Source: Cellulomonas chengniuliangii
GTDB lineage: Bacteria > Actinomycetota > Actinomycetes > Actinomycetales > Cellulomonadaceae
Assembly (NCBI RefSeq): GCF_024508335.1
Contig: NZ_CP101988.1
Span: 124,001 to 188,000 of the forward strand
Direction of reading: 5' to 3'
Length of the DNA stretch: 64,000 nt
In this document: in pieces, positions 1 to 8,287 of the stretch
Layout: every line of letters starts with the position of its first letter
How positions within the stretch are numbered: the first letter of the stretch is position 1
Made by a program: the position numbers and the translations under genes
Notes under the pieces: model-generated
The model's input: the letters and a program-made list of their open reading frames with translations, nothing else
Databases searched by the model: none
What the model was told of the DNA's origin: nothing

Positions 1-405
1 GACCTCGACGCACTCGCGCAGGCGGGCGTCACGGGCCGCCTTGTCCGGCCACCGGTCGCCGGTGATGTGCTCGTTCGCGTTCTCGCCCGATCCGAGCGCC
101 ACCCAGAACCGGCCGGGGAACATCGCCGCGAGCGTGGCCGAGGCCTGCGCGACGATCGCCGGGTGGTACCGCTGTCCCGGGGCGTTGACCACACCCATCG
201 GCAGGTCCGTGGTGGCCAGCGCGGCGCCGAGCCACGACCAGGCGAACCCGGAGTGCCCCTGCCGCTCGCTCCACGGCGCGAAGTGGTCGGAGCACATCGC
301 CGCCCCGAAACCCGCCTCCTGGGCGCGTTGGACCGCGCTGAGCAGCGCGGTCGGATGGACCTGCTCGTGCGAGGCATGCAGCCCGATGGTTGTCATGCCC
401 GACAT
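1..405 (-). CDS. LLM-class flavin-dependent oxidoreductase, 3' part missing
   Basis: This is a bacterial-luciferase-like (LLM) oxidoreductase running off the left edge, so only the first 135 or so residues are present. The N-terminus reads MTTIGLHASHEQVHPTALL, followed by AGFGAAMCSDHFAPW, GQRYHPAIVAQASATL and FWVALGSGENANEHITGDRW. That pattern is typical of the TIM-barrel LLM subgroup annotated as probable non-F420 flavinoid oxidoreductase (TIGR03885-like). ATG codons lie at 405 and 396, and either could start translation; 396 gives the usual family N-terminus. It is a distant paralogue of the LLM protein at 11194. Substrate and cofactor cannot be told from the fragment. Confidence 0.8.
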   Translation of the reverse strand, partial: MSGMTTIGLHASHEQVHPTALLSAVQRAQEAGFGAAMCSDHFAPWSERQGHSGFAWSWLGAALATTDLPMGVVNAPGQRYHPAIVAQASATLAAMFPGRFWVALGSGENANEHITGDRWPDKAARDARLRECVEV

Positions 406-442
406 TCCTACCGGCATCCCGCGCTGCCCGCGCGGCGAGGGG

Positions 443-1744
443 TCAGTCTGTGGCGAGCGGCACGCCGACCGAGGCGCGCCGCTGCATCGGCGCCTCGTCC
501 GGTTCCACGACCATGCTCCGACCCTGCCGCCAGCCGCGGCGCACCAGCAGCAGGAGCAGCGCGGAGACGAGGATCGTGCCGCTCATGAACACGGCCATCA
601 CCAGCGGGCTGGGAGGCCCGCCGATCCCGGTGAGCGGCGCGATGACGGCCCCCAGGCCGAACTGCAGGGCGCCGAGCAGGGCCGCGGCCGAGCCTGCGCG
701 GTGCGGGTTCGACTCGAGCGCGATCGCCGGGGCCGAGGGCATCACCAGCCCCACGGTGCCGAGGGTCAGCATCATGAGAAGCGTCAGCGGCCAGAACGGC
801 GCCCCCGCCACCGCGACGGCCACGAGCACCACCGAGACCGCCACCCCGGCCACCACGCCGCCCGCCAGGATCTGCTGCGGCCGGAACCGCCCGACCAGCG
901 CGCCCGCGATCTGCGTGCCCGCGGTGATCGACACCGCGCCCCCCGCGAACACCCAGCCGAATTCCTGGGCGGTGAGCCCGTACCCGTCCTGGAAGACGAA
1001 CGTGGACGAGGAGACGTAGGTGAACATCGCCGCGAGGTAGAAGGCGGACAGCAGCGCCAGCCCCAGGAAGCCCCGGTCCATCAGCAGCTCGCGGTACGAG
1101 CGCAGCGCGGCGACTGTGCCGCCGGTGCGGCGGCGCTCGACCGGCAGGGTCTCCGTCAGCGCCGTCGCGGCGAGCACCAGCAGCGCGGCTCCGACCGCGG
1201 CCAGGAACCCGAAGATCAGCCGCCAGGACCCGAAGTGCAGCAGCTGGGCGCCGATGGTCGGCGCGAGCACGGGCGCCACGCCGACCACCAGCATCAGTCG
1301 GGCCATGACCTTCGACACCGCGTCGCCCTCGAAGCGGTCACGCACCATCGCCATCGAGAGCACCATGCCCGCGGCGGCGGTGAATCCCTGGACCACGCGC
1401 AGCGCGGTGAACACCTCGATGGACTGCACCAGCAGCATCGCGGCCGAGGCGACCGAGTACACGGCCAGCGCCACGAGCAGCGGGCGCCGCCGCCCGAAGG
1501 TGTCCGAGAGCGACCCGATCAGCAGCTGCCCCGCCGCCAGGCCCGCCAGGGACGCGGTCAGGGTGAGCTGCACGGCGGCCGATGTGGCGCCCAGGTCGGC
1601 CGTGATCTCAGGGAACGCCGCGAGGTAGGTGTCGAACGTGAACGGCCCGATGGCCGTCAGGGCGGAGAGCAGCAGCACCAGCCCGGCGCTGATGCGCGCG
1701 CGGGTGGGGGCAGGGGTGAGCCCCGGGTCACGAGCGATGTCCAT
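443..1744 (-). CDS. MFS drug-resistance transporter, Bcr/CflA type
   Basis: A 433-residue major facilitator protein with about 12 hydrophobic segments. The N-terminus ALTAIGPFTFDTYLAAFPEI, then SAAVQLTLTASLAGLAAGQL and the motif-A loop GSLSDTFGRRRPLL, are the pattern of the Bcr/CflA drug:proton antiporter family (DHA1, 12 TMS). A later stretch VVQGFTAAAGMVLSMAMVRD matches the family's motif C region. It probably exports small toxic compounds across the cytoplasmic membrane; the substrate is not predictable. It lies 37 bp from the LLM gene start on the same strand and downstream of a second MFS gene, but a gap of about 40 bp and the different subfamilies give no evidence for a joint pathway. 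Confidence 0.9.
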   Translation of the reverse strand: MDIARDPGLTPAPTRARISAGLVLLLSALTAIGPFTFDTYLAAFPEITADLGATSAAVQLTLTASLAGLAAGQLLIGSLSDTFGRRRPLLVALAVYSVASAAMLLVQSIEVFTALRVVQGFTAAAGMVLSMAMVRDRFEGDAVSKVMARLMLVVGVAPVLAPTIGAQLLHFGSWRLIFGFLAAVGAALLVLAATALTETLPVERRRTGGTVAALRSYRELLMDRGFLGLALLSAFYLAAMFTYVSSSTFVFQDGYGLTAQEFGWVFAGGAVSITAGTQIAGALVGRFRPQQILAGGVVAGVAVSVVLVAVAVAGAPFWPLTLLMMLTLGTVGLVMPSAPAIALESNPHRAGSAAALLGALQFGLGAVIAPLTGIGGPPSPLVMAVFMSGTILVSALLLLLVRRGWRQGRSMVVEPDEAPMQRRASVGVPLATD

Positions 1745-1786
1745 GAAAGCGACAACCGCCGCGAGGCGGACGGTTCTTCCCAGTGC

Positions 1787-3295
1787 TCACATCGTGGACA
1801 ACGGTGGCGACCCGTGCTCGGGAGCCGTGCGCCCGGGCACAGCGCCGGGCGCCGGTGGGCGGGCCCCCAGACCGCGCGCGGGGAGGACGCGCCCCGAGAG
1901 GGCTGTGCCGAGCAGTGCGATCGCGGCGGCGACGGCGAACCCGGCGACGAACGCGGAGTCCGAGGACTCACCGCCCAGGGCGGTGAACAAGGACCCGGCC
2001 AGGGCCAGGGCGAGGGCCGTCGCGACGGAGTCCATGATCTGCAGCGCGGAGCTGTTGGAGCCCTGCTCGGCGGGGGCCGAGAGCTGCAGGGTCAGCACCG
2101 AGGTGGTGGGCATCGCGAGCCCGATGCCGAACCCGGCCAGCGCCCACCCGGCGTAGCCCAGCGCCACCGGGGTGGCGGGCGCCACGAGCAGCGCCGCGAG
2201 CACGATGCCGGCCGCCATCCCGAGCGTCCCGCCGCGCAGGAACGTGGTGTCCTTCCACCCGGTGGCGCGCCCGCGCACGGCCGAGCCGAGCGACCAGGTC
2301 ACCGCCGCGAACGTCAGCACGGCCCCGGCCCCGGACGGGCTGAGGCTGTGCCGGGTCTGCAGCAGCAGCGGCAGGAAGACCTCGCCGCCGAAGAAAGCCG
2401 CGCTCATCAGCCCGCGCAGCAGGATCACCGTGGGCAGGCCGCGCCCCGAGCGCAGCGTCCCGACGGGCAGCAACGGCGGCAGGCCGACCACCAGCGCCGC
2501 GCCCGCCACGACGATCCACACCACGGCGCTGGCGCCGGACTGCTGGCCGCCGTGGTGCAGGGCGATCACCGCCGTCGCGGCGACCACGGAGAGCAGCAGC
2601 AGGCGGCGTGGCCCGGTCCGGCCGCGGGGCTCCGCGGGGGCGTCCTCGTCCTCGGGATCCTCCGCGTCGCGGGGCGCGGGGCCGAGGCCGGCCAGCGCGG
2701 GCCGGACGGCGAGCAGGGCGGGGATCGCCAGCGCGGGCACCGCGAGGAACACCCACCGCCAGCCCAGGTGCTCCACCATCAGCCCGGCGATCAGCGGCCC
2801 CACCACGCCGGGGATGACCCAGGCGGCGGCGAAGGCCGCGAACACCCGTGGTCGCACCGCCGCGGGGTAGGCCCGTGCGACCACGACGTACATCGCGACG
2901 GTCTCGAGGCCTGATCCGATGCCCTGCACCACCCGCCCGACCACGAGCATCGGCATGGTGTGCGCCAGCCCGGCGACGAGCACCCCGGCGACGAACAGCA
3001 CGACGCCCCACACCAGCGCCGGCCCGGGCCCGCGCCGATCGGCCCACAGGCCCGCCACGGTCATGCCGACCACGCCGGACGCGATCGGCGCGGCGAAGGC
3101 CATCGCGTAGAGGCTGAACCCGTCCAGGGCGGCCGCGACCGTCGGCATCGCGGTCGACACGGCCAGGGCCTCGAACGCGGAGAGGCTCGCGAGGGCCACC
3201 AGTCCGACCGTCACGATCCGGTGCGCGCCCCGCCATGGGCTGGTGTTCGTCGCCAGTGCGCCGGTCGGCGGCGTAGAGCCCGAGGGCGCGGTCAC
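1787..3295 (-). CDS. MFS transporter
   Basis: A 502-residue major facilitator transporter. The hydrophobic core starts around residue 25 with VTVGLVALASLSAFEALAVS; the motif-A-like loop is WADRRGPGPALVWG and another conserved stretch is VVQGIGSGLETVAMYVVVAR. A charged central linker (DAEDPEDEDAPAEPRGRTGP) separates the two six-helix halves. The start is set at GTG 3295, which has GGAG six bases upstream; the frame stays open much further upstream, but that sequence is arginine/proline-rich noise. The layout resembles actinobacterial MFS exporters of the DHA2/EmrB neighbourhood, with unknown substrate. It is divergent from the DUF4190 gene at 3625, so the 330 bp between them should hold both promoters; no clear -35/-10 was seen there. 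Confidence 0.85.
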   Translation of the reverse strand: MTAPSGSTPPTGALATNTSPWRGAHRIVTVGLVALASLSAFEALAVSTAMPTVAAALDGFSLYAMAFAAPIASGVVGMTVAGLWADRRGPGPALVWGVVLFVAGVLVAGLAHTMPMLVVGRVVQGIGSGLETVAMYVVVARAYPAAVRPRVFAAFAAAWVIPGVVGPLIAGLMVEHLGWRWVFLAVPALAIPALLAVRPALAGLGPAPRDAEDPEDEDAPAEPRGRTGPRRLLLLSVVAATAVIALHHGGQQSGASAVVWIVVAGAALVVGLPPLLPVGTLRSGRGLPTVILLRGLMSAAFFGGEVFLPLLLQTRHSLSPSGAGAVLTFAAVTWSLGSAVRGRATGWKDTTFLRGGTLGMAAGIVLAALLVAPATPVALGYAGWALAGFGIGLAMPTTSVLTLQLSAPAEQGSNSSALQIMDSVATALALALAGSLFTALGGESSDSAFVAGFAVAAAIALLGTALSGRVLPARGLGARPPAPGAVPGRTAPEHGSPPLSTM

Positions 3296-3624
3296 GATCT
3301 CTCCAGAGGAAGGGTGCGGACTGACGGGATGGCGCGATGGCGGGCCGGCTGCCGGCTGCGTCTCGAGCGCCAGGGACAGCGTGCCCCTCGGGTGGCCGCG
3401 CGCGCGAATCAGTTTCCCCTCCGTGCCACCGGTCGGACACGCGAACGGGATGGACCACGCGAACGCGCCCGAACCGGCCACATGCCGGACGTCGTCATCG
3501 CCGCGGCTACGGGCGTGCTTGGCTCGCCCGCGAGGCGTCTGCCCGCTCTCGACCTCAGCAGCACGATCGCCCCGGCGCACCCCCCATGCGCCCCCTCGCA
3601 CCCCATGAATCCCCCGGAGAGACC

Positions 3625-4482
3625 GTGTCCGACTCGCAGGCGACGACCGACCCCACGACACCCGGCCCCGTTCCGCCGGAGGCCGGCCCGGACCAGGGCG
3701 ACGACGCGCAGGCGGCCGGGCGCGAGGACGCCACGCCGGACGCCACACCGGACGCTGACGAGATGGCGGGCCCGCCGCCCGCCCCCGCCCCCATCGGCAC
3801 CGACGGTCTGGCCATCGCCGGCCTGATCGTCGCGTTCGTCGCCTGGCCGGTCGGCCTCGCGCTGTCGATCGCGGCGCTGGTGCGGGTGCGTCGCACCGGT
3901 CAGGCGGGCAAGGGCCTGGCCATCGGCGGGATCGCCGTCTCGGCGCTCGCCTTCGCCACGACGGTCGCGGTGGCCATCGTCTTCGTCGTCGCGGGCGCGG
4001 CGATCGTGCGGGCGGAGGACGCCGTCGTCGCGGTCGAGGCGACCGACCTCGACGAGGCAGAGGCCGGCGCGGCGGCGCCTGGCGCCGTGGAGCCCGAGTC
4101 TGCTCCGAGCGAGGCGCCGGTCGAGGCGGCCGCTCCCGTCGTCGAGGGCGGGCTCGCCCTGCCGGCAGCGGTGGCGGGCCTCTCGGGCGTGCCGCGCGGC
4201 TGCGAGATCCTGTTCGGCGACGACCCGCACAGCCTCCTGGGCGTCGTGACGGGGGCGGGGGAGGGCGATGTGCCCGAGACGATCCTCGACACCGTGCAGC
4301 AGCTCGGCACGGCAGCCAAGGCCGACCTGGGCGCGGAGCACGTGGCGGACGTCGACGCACTGCTCGCGATCTTCGCCCCGGAGACGTACGAGCTGGCGCA
4401 GGAGGAGATGACCGCGAAGTACGCCGAGGGCGACGCCGCGGGCAACCGCCTCGCCGTGGTGTGCGGGTTCGGGCTCTCCTGA
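3625..4482 (+). CDS. DUF4190-domain membrane protein
   Basis: A 285-residue protein of unknown function. The first 50 or so residues are acidic and proline-rich (probably disordered). A DUF4190 hairpin follows at about residues 55-125: GLAIAGLIVAFVAWPVGLAL and GKGLAIGGIAVSALAFATTV are the two membrane helices, separated by a short basic loop. After an acidic Ala/Glu linker comes a C-terminal globular part of about 110 residues with two cysteines (PRGCEILFGDD and VVCGFGLS) that could pair outside the membrane. The start is GTG 3625, chosen because GGAGAGACC lies directly upstream; the open frame extends further but is not protein-like. No function is proposed. DUF4190 proteins are common in Actinobacteria. 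Confidence 0.8.
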   Translation: MSDSQATTDPTTPGPVPPEAGPDQGDDAQAAGREDATPDATPDADEMAGPPPAPAPIGTDGLAIAGLIVAFVAWPVGLALSIAALVRVRRTGQAGKGLAIGGIAVSALAFATTVAVAIVFVVAGAAIVRAEDAVVAVEATDLDEAEAGAAAPGAVEPESAPSEAPVEAAAPVVEGGLALPAAVAGLSGVPRGCEILFGDDPHSLLGVVTGAGEGDVPETILDTVQQLGTAAKADLGAEHVADVDALLAIFAPETYELAQEEMTAKYAEGDAAGNRLAVVCGFGLS

Positions 4483-4548
4483 CGCCGGGCGCCCCTCGGC
4501 CCAGCCCGGGGCGCAAGTCCGGGCGCTCACCTGAACAATTGACCTGGT

Positions 4549-4588
4549 AGGCCGCCCGCGGCCTCGTCGGAGCCGTCATACTGACGGC
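4549..4588. promoter_or_regulatory. Two adjacent palindromes upstream of the nfeD-like gene
   Basis: The 134-bp gap before the NfeD-like gene holds two perfect inverted repeats. AGGCCGC-CC-GCGGCCT is at 4549-4564 and GCCGTCA-TAC-TGACGGC at 4572-4588. The second ends 28 bp before the GTG start and overlaps a -10-like CATACT. They could be operator sites, or the first could be the terminator stem of the upstream gene; it has no T-run. Confidence 0.35.
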
Positions 4589-4616
4589 ACCCGCCCACCG
4601 TCGAAAGCGGCCCCCC

Positions 4617-5084
4617 GTGCTCCTCTTCTCCGTCATCGGAGGCATCGGCCTCCTCCTGCTCGTCGTCTCGCTCGTGCTGGGCGAGGTCTTCGGCGAGGTG
4701 AGCTTCGGCGATGTCGGGCTCTCCGGCTCCGCGATCGGCATCGGCGCCGTGGTCTTCGGCGCCAGCGGCGTGATCGCCGTGGCCAACGATCTGGCCACCG
4801 TGTGGACCTACGTCTTCGCCGTGGTGTTCGCGGCGGTCTCCACCGCCGTGGCGCAGGTCATGATCAACCGGCTGGCGGACAGCGAGGACGCCCCGCCGCC
4901 TCCGCTCGAGGGCGCCTTCGGCGTCCTGACGGCGACCACCGGCCCCGAGGGCGGCGAGGTGCGGCTCGAAGGGGTCCGTGACCTCGAGAGCCGGCTCGCC
5001 TGGTCGGACGAGGTCCTCGAGCCCGGCCAGCGGGTCGTCGTCACCGGGGTCTCCGGCTCGCGCGTGCGCGTCACCAAGGCCTGA
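4617..5084 (+). CDS. NfeD-like membrane protein with OB-fold end
   Basis: A 155-residue protein. Three or four hydrophobic segments occupy residues 1-85 (LLLLVVSLVLGEVFGEVSFG, GIGAVVFGASGVIAVANDLA, VWTYVFAVVFAAVSTAVAQV). A roughly 60-residue soluble end reads GAFGVLTATTGPEGGEVRLE ... GQRVVVTGVSGSRVRVTKA, which is the NfeD OB-fold (usual form G-x-V-x-T...G-x-V...V-x-V). NfeD-family proteins of this short type are encoded beside flotillins and are thought to help organise membrane microdomains; exactly that neighbour follows 96 bp downstream. The start is GTG 4617. No serine-protease part is present, so this is the short (non-Clp) class. Confidence 0.8.
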   Translation: MLLFSVIGGIGLLLLVVSLVLGEVFGEVSFGDVGLSGSAIGIGAVVFGASGVIAVANDLATVWTYVFAVVFAAVSTAVAQVMINRLADSEDAPPPPLEGAFGVLTATTGPEGGEVRLEGVRDLESRLAWSDEVLEPGQRVVVTGVSGSRVRVTKA

Positions 5085-5180
5085 CCGGCGTCGGCGCGAG
5101 GGAGCGCCTGACGCAGCACCACCCTGCAGCACCGTCCCGTTCGCACCGACGAAAGGAGCCCCGGGCCACCGGGGATCGCC

Positions 5181-6662
5181 ATGGCTGACATCTTCTCGGG
5201 CGGTGCGGCCGTCATCGCCGTCGCCGCCCTCATCATCGCGTTCTTCGCGGTGATCGCCCTCATCACCAAGCGCATCCGCCGGGTCCCCCCGAACGAGGCC
5301 CTGATCATCGTCGGGCGGGGCGCGGGCCGGAACGCCGCGACGCCCGAGGGCGGCCAGCGGGTCATCGTCGGCGGGCGGGTGTTCGTCTGGCCGGTGCTGC
5401 AGCAGGGCTTCCCGATCTCGCTCGAGCAGCGCCAGATCGGCATCACCGTCGAGGGTGTGGACCGCAACCGCATCAAGCTCGCCATCAAGGCGTCCATCAA
5501 CTTCAAGGTCCGTGGCGACGAGGAGGGCGTGCGCCGTGCCGCGCAGCGGTTCCTCTCCCAGCAGGCCACGCTGACCGACGTCATCAAGGAGTCCCTCGAG
5601 GGCTCGCTGCGCGCCATCATCGGCGACATGACGATCGAGCAGATCATCTCCGACCGCAAGTCCCTCCAGGACGCGGTCGTCGCCTCGACCAAGACGGACC
5701 TGGCCGAGCAGGGCCTGCAGGTCGACCTGCTCAACATCTCCGACATCTCGACGCCCGGCTCCGACTACCTGGCCAACCTGGGCCGCGCCGAGGCCGCCCG
5801 CGCGCGGCAGGTCGCCGAGGTCAAGGAGGCCGAGGCGCAGCAGGTCTCGGAGTTCGCCAAGATCCAGGCGATGGAGCAGATCGCCGAGCGTCAGCGCGAC
5901 CTCTCGTTGAAGCAGGCGGGCATCAAGGCCGAGACCGACCGGGCCAACGCGAACGCCGAGGCCGCTGGGCAGCTCGCCCGCGCCGAGCAGGACCGCCTGG
6001 TCGCCACCGAGCAGCGCGAGGCGCTCGCGGAGCAGGCCAAGGTCACTGAGGAGCAGCTCGACATCGACGTCCGCAAGCCGGCTGAGGCCGCCGCGTACGC
6101 CGCCGTCCAGCAGGCCAACGCCGAGCGTGACGCCGCGAACGCGGCCACCGAGGCGGACGCGTTCAAGCGGACCCGCATCGCCGAGGCGAACAAGGTCGCC
6201 GCCGTGCAGGACGCGGAGGCCGCCGCAGAGGCGACCATCCGGGCCGGCAACGCCGAGCGGGACCGCCAGCTCGCCGAGGCGAAGGCCATCGAGGCGCTGG
6301 GCCTGGCCCGCGCCGCCGCGGCCCGCGCCGAGGGCCTGGCCGCCGCCGAGGCCACCAAGGCGCAGGCCGAGGCGCTGCGCGAGCAGGGCGCAGCCGTCCT
6401 CGCGCAGCAGGTCATCGGCCTCATGCCGGAGATCGTCCGCGCGGCCGCCGAGCCGATGGGCGCCATCGACTCGCTGACGGTGGTCTCCACGGACGGGGCC
6501 TCGTCGCTCACCAAGAACGTCGCCCAGGTGCTCAGCGAGGGCCAGGACGTCATCAAGTCCCTCACTGGGCTCGACCTGAACAGCCTGCTCAGCGGCGTGG
6601 CGGGCGGCGCGGCTGCCGGCGCCGTGACGGCCGGCCGCTCGAACGGCTCCCCGACGAGCTGA
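5181..6662 (+). CDS. Flotillin-family (SPFH) protein
   Basis: A 493-residue protein with one N-terminal membrane helix (about residues 7-32), then an SPFH/band-7 domain: RRVPPNEALIIVGRGAGRNA, GRVFVWPVLQQGFPISLEQR, VEGVDRNRIKLAIKASINFK, TIEQIISDRKSLQDAVVAST. From about residue 200 to 410 there is a very long Ala/Glu/Gln-rich coiled coil with repeated EA motifs, as in flotillins, and the end contains the oligomerisation-type segment QQVIGLMPEIVRAAAEPMGA. AAAGGAGC precedes the ATG at 5181. Flotillins scaffold functional membrane microdomains; partner proteins here are not known. The upstream NfeD-like gene makes the standard flotillin/NfeD pair. Downstream is a strong terminator. Confidence 0.9.
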   Translation: MADIFSGGAAVIAVAALIIAFFAVIALITKRIRRVPPNEALIIVGRGAGRNAATPEGGQRVIVGGRVFVWPVLQQGFPISLEQRQIGITVEGVDRNRIKLAIKASINFKVRGDEEGVRRAAQRFLSQQATLTDVIKESLEGSLRAIIGDMTIEQIISDRKSLQDAVVASTKTDLAEQGLQVDLLNISDISTPGSDYLANLGRAEAARARQVAEVKEAEAQQVSEFAKIQAMEQIAERQRDLSLKQAGIKAETDRANANAEAAGQLARAEQDRLVATEQREALAEQAKVTEEQLDIDVRKPAEAAAYAAVQQANAERDAANAATEADAFKRTRIAEANKVAAVQDAEAAAEATIRAGNAERDRQLAEAKAIEALGLARAAAARAEGLAAAEATKAQAEALREQGAAVLAQQVIGLMPEIVRAAAEPMGAIDSLTVVSTDGASSLTKNVAQVLSEGQDVIKSLTGLDLNSLLSGVAGGAAAGAVTAGRSNGSPTS

Positions 6663-6676
6663 CCTGCGGCAGGCGC

Positions 6677-6727
6677 ACGACCCGGGGCGCCCCGGAGGCC
6701 ATTCGGCTCCGAGGCGCCCCGCGTCGT
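6677..6727 (+). terminator. Stem-loop terminator after flotillin gene
   Basis: A long inverted repeat: ACGACCCGGGGCGCC at 6677-6691 pairs with GGCGCCCCGCGTCGT at 6713-6727 with one mismatch, extended inward by CCGGAG/CTCCGA. It begins 15 bp after the flotillin stop and has no T-run, as is usual in high-GC actinobacteria. Confidence 0.7.
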
Positions 6728-6751
6728 CCGCCGACTCCCTACGCTGACCCG

Positions 6752-7444
6752 ATGAGACGACGCACCGGCCTCACCCTGCTCCTCGTGCTCGTGCTGCTCG
6801 TGGGCGTCGCGGTGATCGTCGACCGGGTCGCCGCGGCCGCGGCCGAGCGCCTCGTCGCCACCCGGGTGGAGCAGAGCCTCGACGTGACGGGCTCCCCGGA
6901 GGTCGATATCCACGGGTTCCCGTTCCTGACCCAGGCGCTGGACGGGTCGCTGGGCGAGGTGACCGCCCGTGCCAACTCCCTCACCCTCGACGGAACCCCT
7001 CTGTCGGACGTGGACGTCACGGCCCGAGGCGTCAGCACCCGCACCCCGTACGCGGTGGAGCACGCGGTGGTCACCGGCACGCTCGGCTCCGCGACGCTCG
7101 AGCACCTCGTGGCGGAGCGGACTGGCATCGAGATGCGCCTGGCCCCCGAGGGGGACCAGCTGATCGCCATGGGCAGCGCCCTCGGCCTGCCCTGGTCGGC
7201 GCACCTGTCCCCGCGCGCGGAGGACGGCGAGATCCGGGTGGACGTGACCGGCGTGGAGCTCGGGGGCGTCGAGATCGCCGCGGCGTCCTTGCCAGGCGGC
7301 CTGGGCGACCTGCTCAGCGACCTCGCGATCCCGATCGACGGGCTGCCCGAGGGTATGACGGTCGCGGAGGTGGCCGTGGTCCACGACGGTGTGCGGGTGA
7401 CCGCCACCGGAACCGATGTGCTGATCCCGACCGGAGGCCGCTGA
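6752..7444 (+). CDS. DUF2993 (LmeA-like) secreted/anchored protein
   Basis: A 230-residue protein. Residues 5-25 are a signal anchor (TGLTLLLVLVLLVGVAVIVD), followed by AAAAAERLVATRVEQSLDV and VDIHGFPFLTQALDGSLGEV, which is the hallmark start of DUF2993. Repeated beta-strand segments follow (ANSLTLDGTPLSDVDVTARG). In mycobacteria the DUF2993 protein LmeA supports lipomannan elongation in the periplasm; the family name is what is supported here, not that role. The ATG start at 6752 and the 3-bp gap to the next gene suggest co-transcription with the M50-like protease. Confidence 0.8.
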   Translation: MRRRTGLTLLLVLVLLVGVAVIVDRVAAAAAERLVATRVEQSLDVTGSPEVDIHGFPFLTQALDGSLGEVTARANSLTLDGTPLSDVDVTARGVSTRTPYAVEHAVVTGTLGSATLEHLVAERTGIEMRLAPEGDQLIAMGSALGLPWSAHLSPRAEDGEIRVDVTGVELGGVEIAAASLPGGLGDLLSDLAIPIDGLPEGMTVAEVAVVHDGVRVTATGTDVLIPTGGR

Positions 7445-7447
7445 CCT

Positions 7448-8164
7448 GTGAACGTGCTCCGTGAGATATGGGAGCGTGCCACCACCACGCAGGCCGCCCC
7501 GCCGGATGCCGTGGTGCTGGGCGCGATGGCCGTGGCGCTGGTGTGCCTGGCCGTGCCCGTCCTGTGGCACCTGACCCGGCACGTGCTGACGATCGTGCAC
7601 GAGGGGGCGCACGGGCTCACCGCCGTGCTGACCGGTCGGCGGCTCAGCGGCATCCGGCTGCACTCGGACACCTCGGGCCTCACGCTGTCGGTGGGCAAGC
7701 CCCGGGGGCCGGGGATGTTCGCGACCGCGTTCGCCGGGTACGTCGGCCCGGCGATCCTCGGGCTGGGCGCCGCATGGCTGCTGAGCCGTGGCTACGCCGT
7801 GGGCCTGCTGTGGCTGCTGGTCCTGGCGCTGGCCTTGCTGCTGGTGCAGATCCGCAACTGGTACGGGCTGTGGTCGGTGCTGGCCAGCGGCGCGGTGCTG
7901 GTGGGGGTGACGTGGTGGGGGAGCCCGGAGCAGCAGTCCGCGTTCGCCTACCTGGTGACGTGGTTCCTGCTGCTCGGGGCGCCCCGGGCGGTGCTCGAGC
8001 TGCAGTCGTCGCGTCGCCGCAGCCGTGGCGCCACCTCTGACGCGGACATCCTGGCGCGGCTCACCCGGGTGCCCGGCATCGTGTGGGTGGGCGTGTTCCT
8101 GGTGGTGTGCCTGGGGGCCCTCAGCCTGGGGGCCACCTGGCTGGCCGGCGAGTTCTTCCGGTAG
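7448..8164 (+). CDS. M50B-like membrane metalloprotease homologue
   Basis: A 238-residue polytopic membrane protein with a zinc-binding HExxH motif, HEGAH at residues 51-55, inside the second hydrophobic segment (VLTIVHEGAHGLTAVLTGRR). It carries five or six further transmembrane segments and an RNWYGLWSVLASG stretch. This matches the peptidase M50B-like family found widely in Actinobacteria, whose substrates are mostly unknown. The second metal ligand of site-2 proteases (NxxPxxxxDG) is not evident, so activity is uncertain. The GTG start at 7448 lies three bases after the DUF2993 stop, so the two probably form one operon. Confidence 0.75.
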   Translation: MNVLREIWERATTTQAAPPDAVVLGAMAVALVCLAVPVLWHLTRHVLTIVHEGAHGLTAVLTGRRLSGIRLHSDTSGLTLSVGKPRGPGMFATAFAGYVGPAILGLGAAWLLSRGYAVGLLWLLVLALALLLVQIRNWYGLWSVLASGAVLVGVTWWGSPEQQSAFAYLVTWFLLLGAPRAVLELQSSRRRSRGATSDADILARLTRVPGIVWVGVFLVVCLGALSLGATWLAGEFFR

Positions 8165-8169
8165 GCCTG

Positions 8170-8205
8170 CCGTCCATCTGCCCTGGTCAACGGCCAGATG
8201 GGCGG
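8170..8205. terminator. Inverted repeat between convergent genes
   Basis: CCGTCCATCTG at 8170-8180 pairs with CAGATGGGCGG at 8195-8205, one G-T type mismatch, followed by TTTA. It sits just after the M50-like gene and can serve the plus strand. Confidence 0.6.
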
Positions 8206-8211
8206 TTTAGG

Positions 8212-8235
8212 ACAGTTGTCCACAACTGTGGACCA
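8212..8235. other. Palindrome carrying a DnaA-box-like pair
   Basis: ACAGTTGTCCACAACTGT (8212-8229) is a perfect inverted repeat. It contains TTGTCCACA at 8217-8225, the form of DnaA box preferred in high-GC actinobacteria, and an opposed TGGTCCACA on the minus strand at 8235-8227. The site lies in the gap between two convergent genes, so it is unlikely to be an ordinary operator. No origin features surround it. Confidence 0.4.
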
Positions 8236-8287
8236 CCCTGTTCATGACGAATCGCCGCATTCTCGGCCAGGTCGCCGCCAGACCCGC

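Noticed and set aside
41-2914. A long plus-strand frame across the MFS genes
   Set aside because: Composition is His/Arg/Gly/Gln-rich shadow of two well-recognised transporters.
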